64,000 nucleotides of DNA from Ignavibacteriales bacterium (GCA_020635285.1 JACKAB010000007.1:468700-532699); one strand, 5' to 3'. Positions 1-10,479 are shown, counted from the first letter of the stretch. Notes: generated from the sequence alone by a model not told the origin. Program-made: numbers and translations.

Positions 1-55
1 TTAACCGCAGAGGGTATACAGAATCCCCAAAGGACTCAAAGTGCATTTTGTGTTC

Positions 56-2841
56 TTAGTGGTTTTGCTTTTGAAATTGGGTGGGGGAAACACCAAACTG
101 TTTTTTAAAACATTCTGTGAAATAGGAAGAATTATTAAAACCAACTTCGAACGAAATTTCTGTTACATTTCTGATTTATGTTTTAATAAATCGGCAGCTT
201 TATTCAATCTTATTCTTTTTATTAATTCTCCGGGCGCGTGCCCAACCAAAGCAGATAGTTTTTTATTTAGAAGTGATCTGCTTACCGCTAAATTTTCTGC
301 CAACAATTCAATGGTAAATTCACTATTGGAAATATTGTTTTTAATTAGCTCTAATACTTTAGAAATAAATTTTTGATCTATTGATGAAATTTTCTGATCA
401 ACTATATCAAATAGCTGGTGTTTTTTATAATGTTCATGAAGCCTTTTCCGTTGCTGCAATAAATTATTTATTCTACTTTTTAATTCTTCAATTTCAAATG
501 GCTTCATAATATATTCGTCTGCGCCGATATCAAATCCGGAGATTTTATCTTCTAACGTAGCTTTAGCTGTTAGCATGATTACCGGAATATGACTTGTTCT
601 TTCATCAATTTTTATTTTTTTGCACAATTCAAAACCGTCCATTTTCGGCATCATTACATCACTGATAATTAGATCCGGCATTATATTAATTGCTTTTTCC
701 CATCCATCTTCACCGTCAACTGCTTCGCAGATATTAAAATGATCATAAAGATTTTTCTTAATATAATTTCTTACTTCTGTGTTATCTTCAATAATAAGCA
801 AAAATGGTTTTTCATTATTTGAGCTAAGTAAATTAGGCTCAAAAGTTATATAATCTACCATTTGTTTTTCAATTCTTAAATCTTCAACATCATAATCCTT
901 TTGAGTTTTTGAAAAACTTGTTGTATCAATAATTTCCGAAGGCAACAAGTGATTTTTACCTTTAGGAAGAAATATTCTAAAAGTTGATCCTTTTCCTTCC
1001 TCGCTTTCTACAATAATTTTTCCTTTGTGAAGTTCTACTAATTCTTTAGATAAAGATAAGCCAATTCCTGTTCCTTCATATTCTCTGTTTAGGTTGTTGT
1101 CTACTTGGTAAAATCTATCAAAGATTTTGTCGAGTTTTTCTTTTGGAATTCCAAGGCCATTATCTGAAATTGCAATTTCAACAAATTCTAAATTCTTTGT
1201 ACACTCAGGAACAAAATTTTTATCTAAAATATTATTCTTTATTTCAATATTCACATAACCGCCAACAGGTGTAAACTTAATAGCATTTGATAATAGATTG
1301 CCTATAATTTTATCAAATTTATCTCTGTCCAAATAAATATAAATTTCATCGGTTTCATTTGACAAATTCATTGAAATGTTTTTTCTTTCTGTAATAGATC
1401 TAAACAACGAAATATTTTCATCTAAGATGCTTATTAAGTTTTGCTTGCTTGTTTTTAATTTTATCTTTCCAGATTCAATTTTAGAAATATCCATTAATTG
1501 ATTTGTTAACCTGTTTATTTTTTTCGCACTTCTGTAAATAAGTTTAGCCTCTTCAATAACTCTGCTGTTTTTTGATTGCTTTATAATTTGTTCGGCTGGG
1601 CCCATAATTAATGTTAAAGGTGTTCTAAACTCATGTGAAATATTTGTGAAAAATCTATTTTGAGTTTGCTGTGCTTCTTTTAAAAGCTGTACTGTTTTTG
1701 ATAGTTTTTCTTGGGCATTTTTCAATTCGTAAGTTCTGTTTTCAACTTTGGTTTCCAGATTATCTTTGTAATCCGTTATGGCTCTTAAAACCAATGCATC
1801 ATGAATTGTAATATTTATTACCGGCAACAAATAATTTAATAATTCTTCTATTTCTAATTCATATGAATTGATTTTGGGCTGGATTAAAAGCTCACCTATT
1901 TTAGTGTTATTTATTTCTATGTTTTTTTTTATTGTTTTTACACTTTGATTTTGCTCTCCGCTAATTGATTCAATTTCAAATTTATTTTCATCGACATCCT
2001 TTGAAAGTTTTATTTTAGCGTATGTAAATTCAGCATCATTTATTAATGTTAAAGTTATCTGGTTTAAGGTTTTTTTTAGATCAAGATTTTGTTTTATTGA
2101 TTTGCTAATATGATTGACTATCTTGAGTTGTGTTGCCTGTTTTTGCAAAATCCTTTTAGATTTATCTAACTCATTGTACTGTTTAATTAATTCTTCGTGC
2201 GATTCTGTCAAATCGGCAAATGCCCCCTTCATATTGAATAACCAATTCAATCTCTTTTTTATATTGAATAGAACGCCTTCTTTTTCCCAAGAAATGTTAT
2301 ATGTAGCTCCTTGTTCAATTAAGTCAAAGTTAATTCTAAAATTTTTATGTCCAATTATTTTACCTAATTCAAACCAATAACCTTTAATCGAAATAAAAAA
2401 TTCCGGACAAGTTTCATAATTATTATCTAAATAAAGCTTTACAAAAATGTTATTCTTACTTGGAAAGCCTATTTCATGTTTTATGCATGTTATCATCATA
2501 TCACCGATTTCGAACACCTTTTTTGCTAATATTCTAGAGAACTTATTAGAAGAGAAAAATATCATTCCAGCAAGTATTCCCTCAGGATAAAATCCAGGAG
2601 TAATATGTAGTCTTCCAGCATCTTCAAATTCATTTAAATCAAAATACTCTCCCATATTTCTCATTATTTTCAAAAAATATTTCCATTCAATACGTTCATG
2701 TTTATTTGTTAAATATTCAAGACTATATGGGATGTTATGAATTATTTTGTCTAAACTAATTCCTCTATTTTTACAAGCAAGAAAATTTGTTTGTAAAACT
2801 TTGCAAGAAACTTCTTTCTTTATTTGATTTTTTTCAGACAC
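56..2841 (-). CDS. Hybrid histidine kinase / response regulator with AraC-type HTH (frameshifted near its 3' end)
   Basis: One-protein two-component regulator. In order: an N-terminal sensory region of about 200 residues that I do not recognise, a coiled coil (about 215-240), a weak GAF-like stretch, a second coiled coil (about 360-395), a HisKA box with phospho-acceptor His near residue 403 (NISHEFRTPL), an ATPase domain (N box near 510, DNGLGIP, GTGIGLSLS), a receiver with Asp near 725 (DLIISDVMMPKMDG), and an AraC-family DNA-binding domain from about 830. No membrane segment is visible, so sensing is probably cytoplasmic. The continuous frame stops at 163 after LLKHKSEM. One added base near position 174 restores the second helix-turn-helix (VTEISFEVGFNNSSYF) down to a stop at 56-58. 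The architecture resembles HTCS-type regulators of Bacteroidota polysaccharide genes, but the periplasmic beta-propeller sensor of that family is absent. Confidence 0.85.
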
Positions 2842-3084
2842 TTTATTAAAATAATTGCTTAATTGTAAATGTTGATTTCAACAAGGAATACTGCTAAAAC
2901 AACTGCAAATATTGAATGTGTATGTACAGATTAAAATTTATTCTAAATAGAGCTAAATTTTTTCAGTACAAGATTGGGAAGAGTGGTTGATTCAGGAAAC
3001 AATTTAAGAGAAAGTAAAAATTATATTTTAATCATAATAGTTCTTTTCTTAATTATCAAGACAATTTTATTAAATAAATCTTTA

Positions 3085-3447
3085 TTATTTGTTATTATTA
3101 ACTAACCTAGGAATTATTGATAACCAACCAATTATTAAACAAACACCGCCGATTGGCGTTATCATAGCAAAAGTAGTAATACCAGTTAACGTATATGCAT
3201 AAAGTGAAAATGAAAAGAGAAAAATTCCAGCTAGAATAAAATAGAAAGAAAGTTTCAAATTATATTTGGTATTTAAAGAAATTGCAAGCAAAACTACTGC
3301 ATGAATTAGATGATATAAAATTCCAGTTTTATAAGTTTCTAATAATTCAGGAGTAAGAATATGTTTTAATCCATGTGCTCCAAATGCGCCAAGTGCAACC
3401 CCTAAAGCGCCCATTACTGCAGATAATATTATGTGGTTCTTATTCAT
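3085..3447 (-). CDS. DUF423 family small membrane protein (YgdD-like)
   Basis: A 120-residue, very hydrophobic protein with about four membrane segments and the conserved start of the DUF423 family (ALGVALGAFGAHGLK). The family lies in the inner membrane and its biochemical role is not established. Length is normal for the family. It is preceded by an intergenic palindromic repeat at 3462-3547 and lies downstream of the phoH-like gene on the same strand, but the repeat-containing gap argues against tight co-transcription. Confidence 0.85.
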   Translation of the reverse strand: MNKNHIILSAVMGALGVALGAFGAHGLKHILTPELLETYKTGILYHLIHAVVLLAISLNTKYNLKLSFYFILAGIFLFSFSLYAYTLTGITTFAMITPIGGVCLIIGWLSIIPRLVNNNK

Positions 3448-3461
3448 ATTGTATTTATTAA

Positions 3462-3547
3462 GTCATTCTGAAGCTGTCTGCCGATAAGCACACATGATGC
3501 AGAATCTAATTCATAAAATAAAGATGCTGAAATAAATTCTGCATGAC
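3462..3547. repeat. Intergenic palindromic repeat (REP/MITE-like)
   Basis: The element starts with GTCATTCTGA and ends with ATTCTGCATGAC. Internally GCAGAAT (about 3507) and ATTCTGC are inverted copies that can pair. The core TCTGCCGATAAGCA resembles CCTGCGATAAGCA in the element at 34791. It lies between DUF423 and phoH and has no coding potential. Confidence 0.5.
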
Positions 3548-3564
3548 AAATTATTTTAAACCAT

Positions 3565-4908
3565 TCACAAAATATTGCTTGCTAACTCTGCCAATTCTGA
3601 GCGCTCACCTTTTTCTAAATTTATATGTGAATACAATTTTTCACCTTTGAAATGATCTATCAAATAAGAAAGACCGTTTGATTGAGTATCTAAATATGGA
3701 TGATCAATTTGATAAATATCTCCGGTTAGAACAATTTTAACTCCGGCTCCGGCACGCGTAATTATTGTCTTAACCTCATGCGGAGTAAGGTTTTGTGCCT
3801 CATCAACAATAAAGAAAATACGCTGCAAACTTCTTCCGCGGATATAGGTGAGCGGTTCAATAACAAGTTTGTTGTCTTTTATTAAATTTTCAATCGCAGT
3901 AAATTTAGAATCCGTTTCCTTAAATTGATCTTGAATTACTTTTAAGTTATCCCAAAGAGGCTGCATATAAGGACCAATTTTACTTTCAACATCTCCAGGT
4001 AAAAATCCAATATCTTTATTGCTTAATGGAACTATTGGTCGTGCAATATAAATTTGCCTAAAACTTTTTCTGACTTGAAGTGCGTTTGCAAGAGCGAGTA
4101 ATGTTTTACCGGTACCAGCTTTGCCTGTTAAAGTAACTAAAGGAACGTTAGGATTTGATAAAGCATGTGTTGCAAAGGTCTGTTCGGCATTACGAGGCAT
4201 AATTCCGTAAACATTTTGTTTATCAATCCTTTCAAACAGTTGCATATCTTGATTTAAATATGTTAGAACTGATCTATTCTCATTTTTTAAAATAAAATAC
4301 TTGTTTGGCAATAACTCCGATTTAAGCTTTTTTGCAATTTCATCTACTTCAATAGAATAAGGCGGTTTAAAGAATTTTTGAATTATTTCGTCATCAAAAT
4401 TTTCTATAGTTTCTTTGCCGCTGTAAAGTTCATCAATACTGCCAATTCTATCGGTTGTGTAATCTTCGGCTAAAACGCCAAGGGCTTTAGCTTTCATTCT
4501 TAAGTTAACATCCTTGGTAACAAGAATTACTCTCTCACTTGCCGGACTTTTTTTATGAAGTAAAAATGCAGTATTAAGAATTCTATGGTCTGGAGTATCT
4601 TCTCTAAATGACTCTTTAATTTCTAATGCCATTGACTTACTGATTACAATTCTAACTTTCCCCTTACCTTTGCCAAGTTTTACACCGCCGTTAAATAATA
4701 GCTTTCCGGTTAGGGAATCGAGTGTTCTAACAAATTCCCTCGCGTTTAAGTTTATAACTTGACTGCCACGCTTGAAGTGGTCAATTTCTTCAATAACAGT
4801 AATTGGAATTACAATATCATTTTCTTCAAATTGATGAATACAAGATGGGTCGTGGAGAATTACGTTTGTATCCAGAATAAATGTTTTTACAGATTTTTGT
4901 TTTGTCAT
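3565..4908 (-). CDS. PIN domain - PhoH ATPase fusion (PhoH2/YlaK type)
   Basis: About 447 residues from the preferred ATG at 4908; an in-frame ATG at 4947 would add 13 residues without family similarity. The N-terminal third is a PIN ribonuclease domain (FILDTNVILHDP with its metal-binding Asp, later acidic residues in VTKDVNLRMKA). The C-terminal part is a PhoH P-loop ATPase with Walker A at about residues 258-272 (LTGKAGTGKTLLALA) and Walker B (IFFIVDEAQNL). PhoH2 proteins of this architecture are reported to act as ATP-dependent RNA helicase/ribonucleases. Length and domain order are typical and the frame is intact. Confidence 0.9.
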   Translation of the reverse strand: MTKQKSVKTFILDTNVILHDPSCIHQFEENDIVIPITVIEEIDHFKRGSQVINLNAREFVRTLDSLTGKLLFNGGVKLGKGKGKVRIVISKSMALEIKESFREDTPDHRILNTAFLLHKKSPASERVILVTKDVNLRMKAKALGVLAEDYTTDRIGSIDELYSGKETIENFDDEIIQKFFKPPYSIEVDEIAKKLKSELLPNKYFILKNENRSVLTYLNQDMQLFERIDKQNVYGIMPRNAEQTFATHALSNPNVPLVTLTGKAGTGKTLLALANALQVRKSFRQIYIARPIVPLSNKDIGFLPGDVESKIGPYMQPLWDNLKVIQDQFKETDSKFTAIENLIKDNKLVIEPLTYIRGRSLQRIFFIVDEAQNLTPHEVKTIITRAGAGVKIVLTGDIYQIDHPYLDTQSNGLSYLIDHFKGEKLYSHINLEKGERSELAELASNIL

Positions 4909-5068
4909 AATTTTCAAATTGATTTTTAGATAACTAAAAATAATCAAAGCAAATATATTTTTGAAGTTAATTTGCTGTTAATATTTAAAATCCACAGTAA
5001 ATATGTTTAATAAATATTACTTTTAGAATAGCAAAATTTTTCTTAAAAAATCAATTAGGGTTCATGTA

Positions 5069-6434
5069 ATGGCAATCGAAACAGTAAATCCGGCAACAGG
5101 AAAACTAGTAAAGACTTTCAAACCTTTTACAAATGAAAAAGTTGATTCTATAATTAATAAAACTCACGGTGAGTTTCTAAAATGGACAGCGACTTCTTTT
5201 GCAGAAAGAAAAAAATTAATGCTTAATGGGGCAAAAATATTAAAGAATGAAAAAGAGAAGTATGCTAAAATATTAACTATAGAAATGGGTAAACCAATTG
5301 CTCAAGCAATTTCTGAAGTTGAAAAATGTGCTTGGGTTTGTGAGTATTATGCTGAGAATGCCGAATCAATTTTACAGAAAGAAGTTATTAAAACTGATGC
5401 ATCCGAAAGTTTTGTGCAGTTTGATCCAATAGGGATAGTACTTGCTGTAATGCCATGGAATTTCCCATATTGGCAAGTGTTTCGGTTTGCAGCTCCTGCT
5501 TTAATGGCGGGCAATGCTGGTTTATTAAAACATGCTTCCAATGTTCCCAAAAGTGCGCTTGCAATTGAAGAAGTATTTCAGAAAGCAGGATTTCCTAAAA
5601 ATATTTTCAGAACTCTTCTCATCAACTCAAATCAAGTAGATAATGTTATTGAAAACCCAAAAGTTAAAGCAACAACTTTAACCGGAAGTGAATACGCGGG
5701 AAGTATGGTTGCTGCAAAAAGTGGAAAGTTATTAAAGAAAAGTGTTTTAGAATTAGGGGGAAGCGACCCGTTTATAATTTTAAAAGATGCAAATCTTGAT
5801 GAGGCAATTAAGACAGCGGTTACAGCTCGTTTGTTAAATAACGGACAAAGCTGCATTGCTGCAAAGAGATTTATTGTTGTTAAAGAAATTGCAGAAGATT
5901 TCGAGAAAAATTTGTAAAAAAAATGGCAGAAGTGAAAATTGGAAATCCGATGGAAAGAGAAACTGAACTTGGTCCGATGGCAAGAGAAGATTTGTTGTTG
6001 GAACTTCATGAGCAAGTTGCTCAATCAATTAAGAAAGGTGCAAAACTTTTAACCGGCGGAAAACGCTTAAATAGAAAAGGTTATTATTACCCAGCAACAG
6101 TTTTGACCAATGTTAAAAAGAGGAATGCCCGCTTATGAAGACGAATTATTTGGACCAGTTGCTTCAATTATAAATGTCAAAAACGAAGAAGAAGCAATTA
6201 AAGTTGCAAATGATACTAAATTTGGACTGGGCGCTTCTTTGTGGACAAAAAATATTAAAAAAGCAAAAACACTTGCAAAGTCAATAGATTCGGGTTCTGT
6301 GTTTATAAATGGAATGGGTAAAATCAGATCCTCGTTTACCATTTGGCGGAGTTAAACTTTCCGGTTTTGGAAGAGAACTTTCTCATTACGGAATTAAAGA
6401 GTTTGTAAATATTAAAACTGTTTGGGTGAAGTGA
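5069..6434 (+). CDS. Succinate-semialdehyde dehydrogenase-type aldehyde dehydrogenase (three frameshifts)
   Basis: NAD(P)-dependent aldehyde dehydrogenase, about 455 residues when repaired. It begins MAIETVNPATGKL like the succinate-semialdehyde dehydrogenase group. Visible sites are the cofactor region VMPWNFPYWQ, the general base Glu in LELGGSDPF (about 229) and the catalytic Cys in NNGQSCIAAKR (about 260). It is broken by a lost T near 5914, an extra base near 6117 and an extra G near 6318; after each repair the family sequence continues (GMPAYEDELFGP, DPRLPFGGVKLSGFGREL). The last 51 codons plus some 40 bases downstream recur three times between 8.8 and 13.1 kb. It is divergent from the phoH-like gene. 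The substrate is inferred from family resemblance only. Confidence 0.8.
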
Positions 6435-6608
6435 ATTAATTGTAAAGTTTTTTTTAACGATTGGCGGATTGGCGATTTTTACCACAAATATTGATACGAT
6501 ACACACACTTCAAATTTACGTGAAACTTTCATACGAAACACTAAACCGCCACTTTTGCCGAACCGCTGTTATTCGTTCATGCTATTCCGTCCGCAAGATA
6601 TTAATTGG

Positions 6609-7487
6609 TTACGATATTTGAAAACACCTCATACTTGCATTGCCGAATTGAAAACCTTCAAAGAGGTATTTTACTTCTTCTGTTTTGTCAGCTAAACCAA
6701 GTGTATAAAGCATTGGCAAATAATGCTCGTTAGTCGGGTGGGCTAATTGAAATATACTTCCTAGTCGCTCATAATTTACAAGTGATTTAAAATCTTTGCT
6801 GTTAAGTTTTGATTTAACTAGCTCATCAAATTCAATTGCCCAGTCTAAAGGCTTAGAATTAATATTATTCCAATCGATAACTTTTAGGTTGTGAACTATG
6901 TTTCCGCTGGCAATAATCAGGACACCCTTTTCTCTCATTTTTTTTAAAGTATTTGCCAATTGAAAATGATAGCTTGATGGTTGAGAATCGTCAATACTTA
7001 ATTCAAAAACTGGAACATCGGCTTTAGGATATAAATATTTTAAAACTGTCCAAGCACCGTGATCGAGTCCCATTGATGAGTTTTCTTTTATTTGATAATT
7101 TGCAGCTGCTTCAATGGCTTCTCTTGCAAGTTGTGGATGCCCTTTGGGTTCGTATTTAATTTGAAGTAAGCGGTCATCAATTTTCCCGAAATCATAAATT
7201 GCTTTAGGTTGTGAATTAACAGAAACAAAAGTTCCTTTAGTTGTCCAATGTGCCGAAATTATCATAATGGCATTGGGCTTTTCGATACTTGTTCCAATTT
7301 TGCTGAGCTGTTGAGTAAAATCATTGTCGAGCAAAGCATTGATAGGGTGTCCGTGTCCAATAAATATTAGGGGTGTTTTTTTTGTATTTGAAAAATTATT
7401 GCTCATATTTTCAAAAGCTTCAAGTTTCATGCTCGCTCCAATAAGTTGAATTGAAGCCAACATTTTTAAGAAATGTAATCGATTCAT
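6609..7487 (-). CDS. ygiD: LigB-type extradiol dioxygenase (4,5-DOPA dioxygenase, YgiD family)
   Basis: A 292-residue protein of the class III extradiol ring-cleavage superfamily. Metal-binding histidines are visible in FIGHGHP (about 42-48), IISAHW (about 77) and near the C-terminus in LAHPTNEHYLP. The family opens catechol-type rings such as DOPA using non-heme iron or zinc. The N-terminal extension of about 25 residues (MNRLHFLKMLASIQLIG) looks like a weak export or membrane signal, unusual for YgiD. The first ATG is used; a start near residue 28 is possible. It is the first gene of the accessory block after the aldehyde dehydrogenase and is intact. Confidence 0.85.
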   Translation of the reverse strand: MNRLHFLKMLASIQLIGASMKLEAFENMSNNFSNTKKTPLIFIGHGHPINALLDNDFTQQLSKIGTSIEKPNAIMIISAHWTTKGTFVSVNSQPKAIYDFGKIDDRLLQIKYEPKGHPQLAREAIEAAANYQIKENSSMGLDHGAWTVLKYLYPKADVPVFELSIDDSQPSSYHFQLANTLKKMREKGVLIIASGNIVHNLKVIDWNNINSKPLDWAIEFDELVKSKLNSKDFKSLVNYERLGSIFQLAHPTNEHYLPMLYTLGLADKTEEVKYLFEGFQFGNASMRCFQIS

Positions 7488-7594
7488 TGTATTACCAATT
7501 TTAATTTTTGTATTACAATCGCTATTGATTGATAATGCAAAGATAGAATTAAGGTAACAGATTTTCGTTCACATAGGTTAAGAACGTATCAATC

Positions 7595-8062
7595 CTATTT
7601 TTTCTTTACAAGATTTTGCCGAATGCGACTTAATGATTGTGGCTTGATGCCTAAATACGATGCTACTAAATATTGAGGAACTCTTTGTGAAAGGTGAGGG
7701 TGATTTTTTATGAGAGATAAATATTGTTGTTCAGCATCTTCACTAAAACTTCTGGCTATTCTTTGCAGAGAACTCAAATATCCATTTTGAACCAGTATTC
7801 TGAAAAATACCTCAAATTTTGAAATCTGCTCACAAGCTTTTTCAAAGTCGGCATGCGTTTCACCTTTTTTATCAATGATAAAAGTATGAGTAGCACCTGC
7901 ATCAACAAAATATAAATTTCGGCAAACCTTACCTTCGGTTACAAATTGTTTTTTGTTTTCTAATTGAATAGGCACAAACCAATCACCTAGTTTTTCAAAT
8001 TCTTCATTAGTCAGTTTTTGATTTATTTTGGCTTCAATATTTTTGCGAATATTTTGTTGCAT
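7595..8062 (-). CDS. Crp/Fnr-family regulator with shortened sensor domain
   Basis: A 155-residue protein with the typical N-terminal start of a cNMP-binding domain and a C-terminal winged helix (HLSQRVPQYLVASYLGIKPQ, then SLSRIRQNL as recognition helix). Related proteins are about 190 residues. Here the sequence jumps from FIIDKKGETH straight to ADFEKACEQI, so roughly 35-40 residues of the beta-roll (normally a VIQF...DWW stretch) are missing without loss of frame. The ligand pocket is probably incomplete. It lies 15 bases downstream of the DoxX-like gene and is likely co-transcribed with it. A badly degraded second copy lies near 10480-10718 and seems to lack the same segment. Confidence 0.75.
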   Translation of the reverse strand: MQQNIRKNIEAKINQKLTNEEFEKLGDWFVPIQLENKKQFVTEGKVCRNLYFVDAGATHTFIIDKKGETHADFEKACEQISKFEVFFRILVQNGYLSSLQRIARSFSEDAEQQYLSLIKNHPHLSQRVPQYLVASYLGIKPQSLSRIRQNLVKKK

Positions 8063-8077
8063 AGTTCTCGATACTTG

Positions 8078-8533
8078 TTAGCGGTTCGCTATTTGTTTGA
8101 GAAATAAATTTGGGTACATAATATAGAAAATAGTAAAAATCAATAAAAAATTAAACTCTACACCATTTCGTCCACCACCTACAACAAACCAACCTTCTTG
8201 AAAGTGCACCATGATAATCCCCATTATAAATATGAAAATAGTAATCCAACCTGCAAGTTTCACGTATTTGTTTGTCAATAAACAAATTGCAGCAGCTAGG
8301 TGTGATAATTTAATTGCCCAAGCCAAAATTATTCCAAAAGGAGCAAATCCTACTTCATTTAAATAAAGGTTGCCAAAATCTGTTATTCCTCCGTTAAACA
8401 TTCCTCCTACACTATGGGCTATTAAAATAACAATAATAGGAAATCGTAGTAAAAATGTGTTGTTAAATATTCTCCTTGTATATTTATTTGTAATTGTATT
8501 TAATTGCCCACTTTCATTTTGCTTGTTTGTCAT
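8078..8533 (-). CDS. DoxX-like integral membrane protein
   Basis: About 151 residues from the ATG at 8533, which has a GAGGTG ribosome-binding site 6 bases upstream; the longer frame from 8599 lacks this. Four hydrophobic segments are visible (about FLLRFPIIVILIAHSVGGMF, IILAWAIKLSHLAAAICLLT, LAGWITIFIFIMGIIMVHF, FNFLLIFTIFYIMYPNLF). The layout and the GGRNGVEFN motif before the last helix match the DoxX/DUF417-like superfamily, whose roles range from thiol redox to unknown. It precedes and probably shares a transcript with the Crp/Fnr gene. A degraded copy lies at 10735-11211. Confidence 0.75.
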   Translation of the reverse strand: MTNKQNESGQLNTITNKYTRRIFNNTFLLRFPIIVILIAHSVGGMFNGGITDFGNLYLNEVGFAPFGIILAWAIKLSHLAAAICLLTNKYVKLAGWITIFIFIMGIIMVHFQEGWFVVGGGRNGVEFNFLLIFTIFYIMYPNLFLKQIANR

Positions 8534-8599
8534 ATAACACCTCAAAGTATAAATCGTAAATATTATTTCTACTCTATTTGTTTTTAATGTATTAAACAC

Positions 8600-8823
8600 T
8601 AATTGTCTAGCGTAATTATCGCTAACTTATTATTTACTGCAAAAATAACAATTTAAGATTGTTTTTATTAGTTTACTATGGATTGCCCGTTAAAATTTAA
8701 TTTTGAATTTTATAAAAATATATAAATAAATCTATTTCAGGAAGTTCTATTATCAAAAAATTATAACGAGCTAACAATATTCAAATCATTTTAACAATTT
8801 TATTATAAATAAAATAGCTCGTA
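8600..8823. other. Non-coding upstream half of the mosaic repeat, with a small palindrome
   Basis: No gene is visible. TAGCG (8608) and CGCTA (8624) form a 17-base palindrome about 75 bases upstream of the DoxX start, a possible operator. From about 8665 the DNA resembles 11335-11499 closely and 12880-13009 more distantly (for example GTTAAAATTTAATTTTGAAT against GTTAAAAATTAAGTTTGTG), so it is the upstream half of the repeat that ends in the aldehyde dehydrogenase tail. Confidence 0.5.
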
Positions 8824-8979
8824 AAGCCAATAGAATCTGTCTCAGTATTTATAAATGGAATGGTTAAATTAGATCCTCGTTTACCATTTGGCGGAGTTAA
8901 ACTTTCTGGTTATGGAAGAGTACTTTTTCATTTTGGAATTAAAGAATTTGTAAATATCAAAACTGTTTGGGTGAAATAG
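8824..8979 (+). pseudogene. Displaced 3' end of the aldehyde dehydrogenase gene, copy 1
   Basis: Fifty-one codons plus stop, open throughout, encode a variant of the C-terminus of the gene at 5069-6434: FINGMVKLDPRLPFGG, then KLSGYGRVLFHFGIKEF, then NIKTVWVK. There is no start codon or ribosome-binding site. It differs from the parent by genuine substitutions (for example TCA to TTA, GAA to GTA), so it is an older copy. Homology continues about 35 bases past the stop to CTTGTAACGATTAG. Confidence 0.85.
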
Positions 8980-9209
8980 ATTGGTTCTATAATTTCTTGT
9001 AACGATTAGTTTTTTTTCATGTTGGATGTTTTCAATTTAATGTCTTATAAGCAGCAATACTTTTTAATGGGGAATAATTATTTTTGAATTCTCATAAACG
9101 ATTATTTTATTGACTATTATTGATATTAAGTCATGTTACATTCATAAATTTCACAAAGTATTTTCTCTTATTTAATAAAAATTATAGTATCTGTTGTATG
9201 CTGTTTTAA

Positions 9210-10129
9210 CTAAAATATTGATAATTGAGATTCTGTTGTAAACTCCTCAAGAAACCTCATTCCTTTATATGAATTTCCTTTTTATTCAACCTTGGACTCC
9301 AAACAGCAATAGCGTATTGATTTGGATGAATTGCTATAATTTACATTCCTCCGCCAACTCCACTTTTTTCCAGGAAGCCCAACTTTAAAGGAGAATTCTC
9401 CAGATTCGTCATAAAATCCACAAGTTTGCATTAGTGCATTTATCCTTTTGATTGACTTTTTGGTTAGTATCATGTGGTTATCAATCATTGAAGAACCATG
9501 GTTTGCTAAAAATAAGAATAAGTCAGAAAGTTTTTACAATTCATTTCAAAGAGAACAAAGGTCAAAATAGAAATCAAGAACATCAGAAGGTTCATTTTGG
9601 ATATTCCCAAATGATTTGATGAAATTACATAATGCTATATTTCTAAAACCCACTTTTTTTTTTCTGACTTAGCTATTTTATCTGAATAATTTATTTCTGA
9701 ATTGTTAGAAATACTCCTAACAAAATTTAAAAAATCTTCTTTTGGATTTTCTAAATTGCTTATAAGAATATCCGAAATTACGATTGCTCCAGCATTTATA
9801 AATGGATTTCTAGGTATGCCATTATCTGCTTCAAGTTGAACCAGGAATAAATGCAGTTCCGGAAGGTTCTACTCAACTCTCTCCCATATTTTCTTATCAA
9901 GAATACGGTATGCCATGCAAAGTGAAAATACTTTTGCTATACTCTGAATCGAGAATTTATCATAGCAATTCCCAATACCGAAATTATTTTGATTAATTGT
10001 TGATATATGTACTCCAAAATTTTCTGGATCTACATTTGCTAATTCAGGAATGTAAGATGCTAATTCTCCTTCATCATCTATACTTTTAATTTTTTCGTAG
10101 ATCTCTTGAATTATTTCTTTATTATTCAC
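9210..10129 (-). pseudogene. glsA: Glutaminase, degraded copy (glsA, broken)
   Basis: Nearly identical to the intact glutaminase at 11892-12806 but interrupted by roughly a dozen small differences, mostly homopolymer indels: one T lost near 9280, TACA inserted near 9342, extra T near 9365, extra Ts near 9660, a G and a T lost near 9845 and a C lost near 9870. The first 80 codons from the GTG at 10129 are intact and include the SxxK motif (FSIQSIAK). Either a decaying tandem duplicate or an unpolished second representation of one locus. Confidence 0.85.
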
Positions 10130-10479
10130 TATTCTCCATTTTAATTCTATAAAACTTATTTTTTCTCATCATAGAACTGATTTGCGCCTTATAAATATAA
10201 CAATGATAAAGTTAGTTATTTCCACTATCAAGAGTTAGCCACTTTCTACGGTAGTTTTTCTACAAAAGATATAAAGAAATAGCAATAGTTTAAGTTCGTT
10301 ATATAAATATTTATATTATTTTGTATAAAATCTTTTTACTAGTTATATGACATATTTTTATATTTCCTTTATAAATCTTCACAAAAAAAAATAGTTAAAA
10401 CTATAAAGAAAATTGGCGATATACATTATTAAAATAGGGAAATAATATTTGAATAAATTTATATTATTATTTATATGAA
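10130..10479. other. Very AT-rich junction with no recognisable gene
   Basis: The first 35 bases continue the match to the glutaminase upstream region. From about 10165 the sequence is unique and very AT-rich, with homopolymers and no credible frame. At its right end similarity to the Crp/Fnr gene gradually emerges (GAAATCT..CACAAGCTTTT at about 10478 against 7820). This would be expected if the segment is a garbled rendering of the 3' part of that gene. Confidence 0.45.

Noticed and set aside
8083..8624. GTTAGCG...CGCTAAC pair around the DoxX gene as integron attC/cassette ends
   Set aside because: The left copy overlaps the stop codon of the DoxX gene, the motif does not fit the attC core consensus GTTRRRY/RYYYAAC, and no integron integrase is present.
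8824..8979. The dehydrogenase tail as a real small protein gene
   Set aside because: The frame is open but lacks a start codon and ribosome-binding site, and it corresponds exactly to the C-terminus of a larger enzyme.
9282..9488. 68-residue open frame on the minus strand
   Set aside because: It is another fragment of the broken glutaminase copy (MIDNHMILTKKS matches the intact gene).
9869..10129. Separate small gene starting MNNKEIIQEIYEKIK
   Set aside because: It is the intact first part of the broken glutaminase copy, identical in start to 11892-12806.
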